Of a DNA stretch of 6,018 nt, positions 1 to 4,719 are shown one piece after another. The stretch spans positions 1 through 6,018 of the forward strand of contig CAZCAS010000077.1 in the NCBI GenBank assembly GCA_964496725.1, read 5' to 3'. The notes below the pieces were generated by a model. It worked only from the letters and a program-made list of their open reading frames with translations, had not been told where the DNA came from and ran no database searches. The DNA is from JAZGHN01 sp964496725. Lineage in GTDB: Bacteria > Chloroflexota > Dehalococcoidia > Dehalococcoidales > E44-bin46. The translations under genes were made by a program, and so were the position numbers. Within the stretch, counting starts at the first letter, position 1. Each line of letters starts with the position of its first letter.

Positions 1-230
1 CCAGCATCGCCCACAGTGCCAAACCGGTCGTATTGGCTTCTCTTCTCCGGGTCACCGAGAACGGCGTAAGCCTCGTTTATCTCCTTGAATTTGTCGTTGG
101 CTTCCTGCTCTTTCCCCGGATTACGGTCAGGGTGATATTTCATCGCCAGTCTGCGGTATGCCCTCTTAATAGCCTTGTCATCGGCATCCCGACCAACACC
201 AAGGATGGCGTAGTAGTCCTTCCTCTTCAT
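1..230 (-). CDS. J-domain protein (DnaJ/CbpA type), 3' end outside window
   Basis: Encodes the N-terminal J-domain of an Hsp40-type co-chaperone, which stimulates the ATPase of DnaK in the cytoplasm. Seen: 76 codons open with MKRKDYYAILGV, followed by a basic helix II (KRAYRRLAMKYH), the invariant His33-Pro34-Asp35 loop, and helix III/IV with KFKEINEAYAVLGD and a YDRFG ending near residue 67-71. This covers a full J-domain. The Gly/Phe linker, any zinc-finger domain and the C-terminal substrate-binding domains lie beyond the left edge, so canonical DnaJ cannot be told from CbpA-like or other J-proteins. The ATG at 230 is preceded by AGGGGAG with short spacing. The gene starts 16 nt after the ABC ATPase stop on the same strand, so it may be read from the importer operon. 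No separate promoter is visible in that gap. Confidence 0.93.
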   Translation of the reverse strand, partial: MKRKDYYAILGVGRDADDKAIKRAYRRLAMKYHPDRNPGKEQEANDKFKEINEAYAVLGDPEKRSQYDRFGTVGDA

Positions 231-246
231 AGTCTCCCCTCAAACC

Positions 247-1074
247 TCACTCGTGGCTGAGCAGGATAGAATCATCTTTAAATTGCTCGCCAGCGGCCTG
301 CTCAAAAGCATTCACCAAATCGGCAACAGTAAGCGACTTCTTATCTGCCTCACCCATATCCACTACAATCCTGCCCTTATGCATCATGATAAGCCTGTTG
401 CCATAACGGAGAGCAATCTCCATATTATGAGTAACCATCATAGCGGTCATCTTTTCCTGCTTCACGATGACGCCAGTTAATTCAAGCACCGTCTGGGCCG
501 TCTTGGGGTCCAGAGTGGCTATATGCTCATCAAGAAGAAGAATGGCTGGTCTACTTATGGTAGCCATGACCAAGGCTAAAGCCTGTCTCTGTCCGCCGGA
601 AAGAGTACCCACCGGGGTATTTATTCTATTCTCCAAACCAAGCCCTAGCCGAGCCAGTGCCTCACGAAACTGATGCCTCCGCTTCTTATTAACGGCTGCT
701 TTAAGTCCCCTCACCTGCCCCCGCAACAGGGCTAAAGACAGATTCTCCTCAATGCTGAGCTTGCGTGCCGTCCCCACCTCTGGCTCCTGCCATACCCTGC
801 CCACATAAGCAGCTCGCCGATGCTCCTCCAGGTTGGTAACGTCGTCACCATTAATGATAACCTTGCCCCCTCGTTCCGGGGGGAAGACGCCAGCGACGAT
901 GTTGAGGAGAGTAGATTTCCCCGCCCCATTACTGCCGATAACAGTGACAAAGTCCTGGTCATATACATTGAGGTTGACACCGTCAAGAGCCATGACCTCA
1001 TCCATAGTGCCCCGGGAAAATACCTTGCTCACATTTCTAAGCTCGAGTATACGGTTGCCTTCAGTTTTACTCAT
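247..1074 (-). CDS. ABC importer ATP-binding protein (TrpZ/YtrE-like class)
   Basis: Cytoplasmic ATPase that powers the importer made with the two genes upstream. Seen in 275 residues: Walker A GSNGAGKST (47-55), Q-loop Gln96 in RVWQEPE, signature LSGGQ (158-162), Walker B ILLLDE (178-183) with catalytic Glu183, D-loop TLD (187-189) and switch His216 in VTHN. All residues needed for ATP hydrolysis are present. After Glu183 the usual Pro is replaced by His (DEHIATLD); I recall such DEH forms in ATPases of this uncharacterised importer class. Start: an in-frame GTG at 1083 is possible, but AAGGG ends 8 nt before the ATG at 1074, while it would abut the GTG, so the ATG is preferred. The same TGAAAGGG contains the permease stop, so the two genes are tightly coupled. 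About 35 residues past the H-loop domain form a small C-terminal tail. Confidence 0.94.
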   Translation of the reverse strand: MSKTEGNRILELRNVSKVFSRGTMDEVMALDGVNLNVYDQDFVTVIGSNGAGKSTLLNIVAGVFPPERGGKVIINGDDVTNLEEHRRAAYVGRVWQEPEVGTARKLSIEENLSLALLRGQVRGLKAAVNKKRRHQFREALARLGLGLENRINTPVGTLSGGQRQALALVMATISRPAILLLDEHIATLDPKTAQTVLELTGVIVKQEKMTAMMVTHNMEIALRYGNRLIMMHKGRIVVDMGEADKKSLTVADLVNAFEQAAGEQFKDDSILLSHE

Positions 1075-1087
1075 CTTCAACACCCTT

Positions 1088-1996
1088 TCACCATCTCACC
1101 GCGGGAGGTACCCACTCACCACGTATCTTCTTCCGAACATACGGGACTGCCAAGACTATAACCACTAAAACCGCAGTAATCAACTTTAAATCGCCCGGGG
1201 GCAAGCCCAATCTGAGGGCGATGTTGAGAAATAGACGGTAGAGAAAGGTGCCGCCCAAAGAAGCCAGCAAAACGGAGGTAATCCCCCTGGGGCGGAACAC
1301 TCCCTCGCCAATTATCACCGAAGCCAACCCCATCACAATCATGCCGATTCCCATCCCTACATCAGAGAAACCCTGATTTTGAGCCACCAAGGAGCCGGCT
1401 ACGGCAACAAGCCCATTGGAAAGAGCGCAACCCAGCAGGACATTCTTTCTAGTATCAGCACCCAGACCCCGTACCATCTGCTCGTTGTCACCGGTCGCCC
1501 GCAGCGCCAGCCCTATCTCAGTACGCAAGAACCAGTTCAGCGCAGCAACCAGAATGGAGACCACTATCAGGACAAAGCCGATAGATAGAAACAATCCACC
1601 CTTCACACCCAAAATCTGGGCTACCATGTCAAAGCTGGTCACCTGGCGAAGCATGGGGACATTAGCCCCACCCATAATCCTCAGGTTTACCGAATAGAGC
1701 CCAACCATCATGATAATGCCGGAGAGCAAAGCGCTTATCCTGAGCCTGGTATTAAGCAGCCCTGTGACCAGCCCAGCGCTCAATCCTCCACCAAAGGCAG
1801 CCAGGGTAGCCACAAAGGGATTGACACCACCGACAATGAGTACAGCAGAGATGGCACCCCCTAAGGGAAAGGTGCCATCTACGCTGAGGTCGGGGAAGGA
1901 AAGAACCCGAAAGGTCAAATATACGCCTATGGCCACTAAGCCAAAGACTAGTCCCTCATACCAAGCTACGGGCAACAAAGTCCCCACGACATCCAA
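1088..1996 (-). CDS. ABC importer permease, BPD_transp_2 / LivH-like family (TrpY-like)
   Basis: Inner-membrane channel subunit of the importer, 302 residues, the normal size for this family. The protein is very hydrophobic, with about eight or nine predicted membrane helices separated by short loops. The motif FPDLSVDGTFPLGGA (34-48) is the hallmark I associate with permeases that partner ABC_sub_bind lipoproteins. The cytoplasmic stretch TEIGLALRATGDNEQMVRGLG is the coupling-helix region typical of branched-chain-amino-acid-type permeases. Start: translation most likely begins at TTG 1996, because GGAG sits 6 nt upstream (2003-2006) and an in-frame TAG at 2009-2011 excludes anything longer. 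The next option, GTG at 1987, lacks such a site. The gap to the substrate-binding gene is 74 nt, and the ATPase start lies 13 nt beyond this stop. Family assignment is firm; the substrate is unknown. Confidence 0.93.
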   Translation of the reverse strand: MDVVGTLLPVAWYEGLVFGLVAIGVYLTFRVLSFPDLSVDGTFPLGGAISAVLIVGGVNPFVATLAAFGGGLSAGLVTGLLNTRLRISALLSGIIMMVGLYSVNLRIMGGANVPMLRQVTSFDMVAQILGVKGGLFLSIGFVLIVVSILVAALNWFLRTEIGLALRATGDNEQMVRGLGADTRKNVLLGCALSNGLVAVAGSLVAQNQGFSDVGMGIGMIVMGLASVIIGEGVFRPRGITSVLLASLGGTFLYRLFLNIALRLGLPPGDLKLITAVLVVIVLAVPYVRKKIRGEWVPPAVRW

Positions 1997-2002
1997 TACC
2001 GT

Positions 2003-2006
2003 CTCC
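2003..2006 (-). promoter_or_regulatory. Ribosome binding site that decides the permease TTG start
   Basis: GGAG on the minus strand, 6 nt before TTG 1996. No ATG is available upstream before the in-frame stop. The spacing supports the rare TTG start over the later in-frame GTG. Confidence 0.65.
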
Positions 2007-2070
2007 GTCTAGAGCGTGAATGCTAGATAATTTAATTATTCGTTTGTCAGTAATCAACTGGGCGTGAGGC

Positions 2071-3084
2071 TTATTCCGTCACTATCTGAGTAGCCCTATC
2101 CATAACTGACTGAGGAATGGTTACCCCCATCCTCTCCGCTGCTTGAGGATTGAGATACAGGTCAGTCATCGGGCACTTCACAACTGGAATACTGGCCGGG
2201 TCTCCGCCCTGGAGGATACGGATTGCTATCTTGCCGCACTCCCTGCCCAACACATAGTAATCAATGCCAGGGGTACCAATGGCGCCCCTCTCCACCGTAG
2301 CCGTATCAGCAGCAAAAAGCGGTATCTGGTTATCTTCACAAACCTTTACCGCCGCTTCAAAAGCTGAGACCACCGTATTGTCAGTGGGAATCCATATAGC
2401 ATCAACCCTCCCCACCAACGATTGAGCCGCGGTCATAACATCAGCCGATGAAGCCACTGAAGCCTCGACAATGCTCGTAATGCCCAGGCCTGGGGCAGCC
2501 TTCTTCAACTCGTCTACCTGCACCACTGAGTTTACCTCACCAGCATTGTATATCGTCCCTAGTCTGCTAACATTGGGGACAATATCCACTACCAGCTGTA
2601 CCTGAGTGCCAACATCAGCCCAATCACTGATTCCAGTCACATTACCACCGGGCGCATCCCAGCTATCAACCAATTCAGCCGCCACGGGGTCGGTGACAGA
2701 ACCGAAAACTATGGGTATATCAGTGCCCTCAGCCGCCTTGACACACGCCTGAGCAGTCGGGGTGGCGATAGCGAGGATTAAATCCACCTTATCGGAAACA
2801 AATTTCTGAGCAATGGAAGCGGCAACTGTCATATCACCCTCAGCATTGCGGGAATCATAGGTAACGTTTTGCCCTTCAATGAAACCATCTTCCGTCAGCT
2901 GGTCGATAAAGCCCTGACGATTAGCATCCAGGGCAGGATGGGTAACTATCTGAGTGATACCAATCTTATATACCTTTGCCCCCCCTCCACCTGGAGTACA
3001 CCCGCTCATTAAGGGTAGGGCCGAGAATATAATCGCTATCAAGGCAATGCTACTAAGCAGTGCCCACAATCTTTTCCTTTTCAC
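2071..3084 (-). CDS. ABC importer substrate-binding lipoprotein (ABC_sub_bind / TrpX-like)
   Basis: Extracytoplasmic ligand-binding lipoprotein of the importer, 337 residues. Seen: a basic n-region (MKRKRLW), a hydrophobic core and the lipobox LMSGC, with Cys29 as the predicted lipidated residue, then a Gly-rich linker (TPGGGG). The mature part starts KIGITQIVTHPALDANRQGF and continues with GQNVTY, the VDLILAIATPTAQA strand, IPIVFGSVTDPVAAELV and GGNVTGISDW, which match the two-lobe fold of family PF04392. The C-terminal TDLYLNPQAAERMGVTIP is also typical. Start: an ATG lies 7 codons upstream (3105), but GGAGG falls 6-7 nt before GTG 3084 and gives a compact signal peptide, so GTG is chosen. 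Characterised relatives in streptococci are linked to aromatic amino acids, but that cannot be transferred here. First gene of the importer operon. Confidence 0.93.
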   Translation of the reverse strand: MKRKRLWALLSSIALIAIIFSALPLMSGCTPGGGGAKVYKIGITQIVTHPALDANRQGFIDQLTEDGFIEGQNVTYDSRNAEGDMTVAASIAQKFVSDKVDLILAIATPTAQACVKAAEGTDIPIVFGSVTDPVAAELVDSWDAPGGNVTGISDWADVGTQVQLVVDIVPNVSRLGTIYNAGEVNSVVQVDELKKAAPGLGITSIVEASVASSADVMTAAQSLVGRVDAIWIPTDNTVVSAFEAAVKVCEDNQIPLFAADTATVERGAIGTPGIDYYVLGRECGKIAIRILQGGDPASIPVVKCPMTDLYLNPQAAERMGVTIPQSVMDRATQIVTE

Positions 3085-3091
3085 TTGTAAA

Positions 3092-3096
3092 CCTCC
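3092..3096 (-). promoter_or_regulatory. Ribosome binding site that decides the GTG start of the lipoprotein
   Basis: A full GGAGG (extended GGAGGT) ends 6-7 nt before GTG 3084. It lies inside the alternative longer reading from ATG 3105, whose own upstream match (GGAAGG, 4 nt away) is weaker. Confidence 0.7.
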
Positions 3097-3134
3097 GGTA
3101 ATCATTTTGCCTTCCGGGCTTACCGATTATTGAT

Positions 3135-3154
3135 TTACATATATTATCCCTCCT
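3135..3154 (-). other. Strong Shine-Dalgarno followed by an ATG-TAA minimal ORF in the leader
   Basis: On the minus strand AGGAGG (3149-3154), inside AAAGGAGGG, is followed after 8 nt by ATG (3138-3140) and immediately by TAA (3135-3137). This is the strongest ribosome-binding sequence in the window, yet it serves no ORF longer than one codon. It sits about 50 nt upstream of the real GTG start of the substrate-binding lipoprotein. A start-stop element could hold a ribosome on the leader and tune expression, or it could be a remnant of a lost leader gene. The sequence is certain; the function is inference. Confidence 0.4.
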
Positions 3155-3197
3155 TTCACCTACGAGGCTCATTAAAATTCCTCTTTTCCTACCGGCA

Positions 3198-3226
3198 TCT
3201 ATATGAGTTTTATACATACCAATCAA
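3198..3226 (-). promoter_or_regulatory. Candidate sigma70-type promoter, proximal, for the importer operon
   Basis: TTGATT (3221-3226) and TATAGA (3198-3203) with 17 nt between them, each 4 of 6 to consensus. It points towards the substrate-binding gene and would give a leader of roughly 105 nt that contains the ATG-TAA element. The match is modest in an AT-rich region, so chance is possible. Confidence 0.35.
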
Positions 3227-3227
3227 A

Positions 3228-3257
3228 ATATTACATTCATAAGAGTGGCAAAGTCAA
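3228..3257 (-). promoter_or_regulatory. Candidate sigma70-type promoter, distal, for the importer operon
   Basis: TTGACT (3252-3257, 5 of 6 to the -35 consensus) and TAATAT (3228-3233) with an 18-nt spacer. It lies about 50 nt downstream of the nfeD stop and points towards the importer genes. It may work in tandem with the proximal candidate; which of the two is used cannot be judged from sequence. Confidence 0.38.
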
Positions 3258-3308
3258 CCTGTGCTCTGAAATGTGAAAGCCTATGCCGTATGTGCCATTC
3301 AGCTTCTC

Positions 3309-3711
3309 TTAAACAGTCGGTTTGCCCCTAGAAACAACAAGCTTGAGCCCATTCTGCTCCACCACAACGACATCTTCGCCAACATCTATCGGCTTACCAA
3401 CAGATGTAGCCTCCCAGAGCTCGCCCCCAATTTTGATGAGACCCCTGGGGTCTAACGGGCTTACCACCTTACCTTTGCTTCCAACCATAGCGGGTAAGCC
3501 AACCATCGGCTCTTTCTCCAGGGCCCGGGCAGCCAGTCGATAGGTGATAACTGCCCAAGCNNNNNNNNNNCGCCATCATGCCGATAAGGGCAGGCAAAGG
3601 TAGATGAATCCCCAACCTAGGCAAAACCAGGAGCACAATTAGCGCTATGGCTATCTCCTCTCCCAGAGTAGCCACAACTTTTACCCGGAGCCGGATAGGC
3701 GTTTTCCCCAT
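3309..3711 (-). CDS. Short NfeD-family membrane protein, interrupted by an assembly gap
   Basis: NfeD proteins are membrane proteins with a C-terminal OB-fold, usually partnered with SPFH/stomatin-type proteins; their exact role is poorly defined. Two pieces join across the Ns. The first 47 codons (3711-3571) begin MGKTPIRLRVK and hold a hydrophobic segment (IAIALIVLLVLP) plus the start of a second (LPLPALIGMMA). After the gap, 83 codons from 3560 give AWAVITYRLAARAL, then the OB-fold with GSKGKVVSPLDPRGLIKIGG, ELWEA, GEDVVVVEQNGLKLVV and a TAA stop. Both pieces are in frame only if the missing length is a multiple of three, so the 10 Ns are a placeholder or one base off; the gene is probably intact in the cell. 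About 130-135 residues fits the short NfeD class. No SPFH partner is adjacent. The start ATG has no spaced Shine-Dalgarno and follows a -10 box closely. Confidence 0.82.
3561..3570. other. Assembly gap (10 Ns)
   Basis: Ten unknown bases inside the nfeD-like gene. The flanking codons line up exactly on both sides (47 whole codons before, a codon boundary after), so 9 or 12 bases, or none, would restore the frame, whereas 10 would not. The reading frame that runs through the Ns as written is an artefact. Confidence 0.98.
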
Positions 3712-3717
3712 AGCCCT

Positions 3718-3726
3718 ATTATAGCA
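3718..3726 (-). promoter_or_regulatory. Extended -10 promoter of the nfeD-like gene, predicted leaderless
   Basis: TGCTATAAT on the minus strand is a perfect -10 hexamer with the TGn extension. Only 6 nt separate it from ATG 3711, so transcription should begin at or next to the A of the start codon. A weak -35 (TTACCA) lies 18 nt upstream. AGGG just before the ATG is too close to act as a normal Shine-Dalgarno. Confidence 0.62.
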
Positions 3727-3758
3727 AGAGTTTCTGGTTGCTGGTAATAAGATATCGG

Positions 3759-3767
3759 TGCTATAAT
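3759..3767 (+). promoter_or_regulatory. Extended -10 promoter of the gatC operon, predicted leaderless
   Basis: TGCTATAAT, identical to the divergent promoter on the other strand, ends 9 nt before ATG 3777. A start site 6-9 nt past the hexamer gives a 5' leader of about 0-3 nt. A weak -35 (TTGCTG, 3738-3743) sits 18 nt upstream. No Shine-Dalgarno lies between the box and the ATG. Confidence 0.65.
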
Positions 3768-3776
3768 GAACCAGCA

Positions 3777-4067
3777 ATGCAGCTATCCCGGGAAGAAGTA
3801 TTACATATCGCTCTACTGGCTCGCTTGGGCCTGACTGAGACCGAGGTGGATAGTCTCAGGGAGCAGTTATCCAATATCCTGGAGAACTTTGAGGTACTAC
3901 AGCAGGTAGATACCACCGATACCCCCCCCACCGCCCAATCTATTCCCCTCCAGAATGTAATGAGGCCCGATGACGAAATAGTCTCCTCCCTGCCGCCGAG
4001 TCAGATTCTAGCCAATGCCCCCCAGAGAGAGGAAGACTTCTTCAGAGTGCGAGCCGTGCTGGAGTGA
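3777..4067 (+). CDS. gatC: Aspartyl/glutamyl-tRNA(Asn/Gln) amidotransferase subunit C
   Basis: Small subunit of the GatCAB complex, which turns Glu-tRNA(Gln) and/or Asp-tRNA(Asn) into Gln-tRNA and Asn-tRNA; GatC wraps around and stabilises GatA. The 96-residue length is normal. Seen: N-terminal LSREEVLHIALLARLGLTE, the helix SLREQLSNILENFEVLQQVDT, the PLQNVMRPDD segment and the C-terminal ILANAPQREEDFFRVRAVLE, all in family order. The last motif usually reads FFRVPRVL; here it is FFRVRAVL, a mild divergence. An in-frame ATG at 3738 would add 13 residues but would start upstream of the -10 box and disrupt the family N-terminus, so ATG 3777 is chosen. It lacks a Shine-Dalgarno and fits a leaderless mRNA. 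The next gene begins after 4 nt. Confidence 0.95.
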   Translation: MQLSREEVLHIALLARLGLTETEVDSLREQLSNILENFEVLQQVDTTDTPPTAQSIPLQNVMRPDDEIVSSLPPSQILANAPQREEDFFRVRAVLE

Positions 4068-4071
4068 TCCC

Positions 4072-4719
4072 ATGCTGGACCAGCTATGCAATCAATGCAG
4101 TCCAGAGACCCACAGATTATACCGGAAGGGCCTGCGCCTCGAGTATTTCAGCATCGGCTATAACATCACCGAAGCGACTGTCAGCATTGCATTCGGCAGC
4201 ATCGCCGGCAGCATCGCCTTAATCGGCTTCGGACTTGACAGCATAGTCGAGTCGCTCTCGGCAGGGGTCTTAATCTGGCGGCTCAGACAGCACGGGAGGA
4301 TATCACAGGAAACTGAGGAAAGGATTGAGAAGAGGGCAGTAAAGCTGGTTGCCATCACTTTCCTGATACTCGGCGCATACGTTATGGTGGAGTCTATTAG
4401 AAAGCTGACTGTGACTGAGATTCCCCACCCCTCCCTGCCAGGGATAATAATAGCCTCTGTCTCCCTCACCATCATGCCAATACTGGCCCGTCAAAAACAG
4501 AAAACGGGCGAGCAGATAGGCAGCCAAGCAATGGTTGCCGACTCCAAGGAGACGATGGCATGTGCCTGGCTTTCAGCAGCCCTGCTGGCAGGTCTGGGAG
4601 CAAACTACCTATTCGGTTTCTGGCAGGCAGACCCAATAGTCGGGTTCATAATTGTGGCCTTCTTATTCCGAGAGGGAGGGCAAGGATTGAGAGAAGCTCG
4701 GGAGGAAAGACATGATTGA
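4072..4719 (+). CDS. Short cation-diffusion-facilitator-like membrane protein
   Basis: Membrane protein of 215 residues resembling the transmembrane domain of CDF metal/proton exchangers, with about six helices (roughly 26-42, 46-68, 90-110, 122-139, 163-183, 187-200). The core signature GSIALIGFGLDSIVES (46-61) in helix 2 and ADSKETMACAWLSA (156-169) with WQADPIVG (184-191) at helices 5-6 mark the family. The usual C-terminal cytoplasmic metal-binding domain is absent; CDF proteins are commonly near 300 residues. The canonical helix-2 Asp-x3-Asp appears as Asp56-x3-Glu60, and the helix-5 His-x3-Asp pair aligns with Glu160 and Cys164, so metal choice or even transport is uncertain. A Cys6-x-x-Cys9 pair with His14 lies at the N-terminus. 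Start ATG 4072 has GGAG 7 nt upstream, overlapping the gatC end. It is sandwiched between gatC and gatA in one tight operon. Confidence 0.85.
   Translation: MLDQLCNQCSPETHRLYRKGLRLEYFSIGYNITEATVSIAFGSIAGSIALIGFGLDSIVESLSAGVLIWRLRQHGRISQETEERIEKRAVKLVAITFLILGAYVMVESIRKLTVTEIPHPSLPGIIIASVSLTIMPILARQKQKTGEQIGSQAMVADSKETMACAWLSAALLAGLGANYLFGFWQADPIVGFIIVAFLFREGGQGLREAREERHD
4195..4218 (+). repeat. 12-bp perfect tandem repeat inside the CDF-like gene
   Basis: GGCAGCATCGCC occurs twice in direct succession, in frame, coding for Gly-Ser-Ile-Ala twice (residues 42-49) at the turn between helices 1 and 2. It is probably a small coding duplication or coincidence of similar codons. Confidence 0.8.
4701..4705 (+). 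promoter_or_regulatory. Ribosome binding site of gatA inside the upstream gene
   Basis: GGAGG lies in the last codons of the CDF-like gene, 6 nt before ATG 4712. With the 8-bp overlap of the two genes it indicates translational coupling. Confidence 0.8.

Noticed and set aside
820..1168. Plus-strand ORFs of 111-113 codons opposite the ATPase
   Set aside because: They are antisense to a gene with all ABC motifs, overlap each other in two frames, and show no recognisable domain or ribosome site.
2027..2039. AT-rich palindrome ATAATT-T-AATTAT between lipoprotein and permease genes
   Set aside because: The one-base centre prevents a hairpin, there is no GC stem or T-run for a terminator, and such short AT palindromes arise easily by chance.
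3258..3308. Search for a terminator after the nfeD-like gene
   Set aside because: No GC-rich stem followed by a T-run is present on the minus strand; read-through into the importer operon cannot be excluded.
3085..3308. Possible riboswitch in the importer leader
   Set aside because: The leader after the candidate promoters is only about 100-150 nt, AT-rich, with no strong stems or known aptamer core that I can recognise.
3738..3776. N-terminal extension of gatC from ATG 3738
   Set aside because: The extension spans the -10 box, has no ribosome site, and adds residues not expected in GatC.
3469..3777. A 102-residue minus-strand reading that runs through the Ns
   Set aside because: The frame after the Ns is not the NfeD frame; the continuity depends on the placeholder gap length of 10.
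4158..4527. Minus-strand ORFs of 74-105 codons under the CDF-like gene
   Set aside because: They are antisense shadows of a membrane protein with clear family motifs and lack their own ribosome sites.
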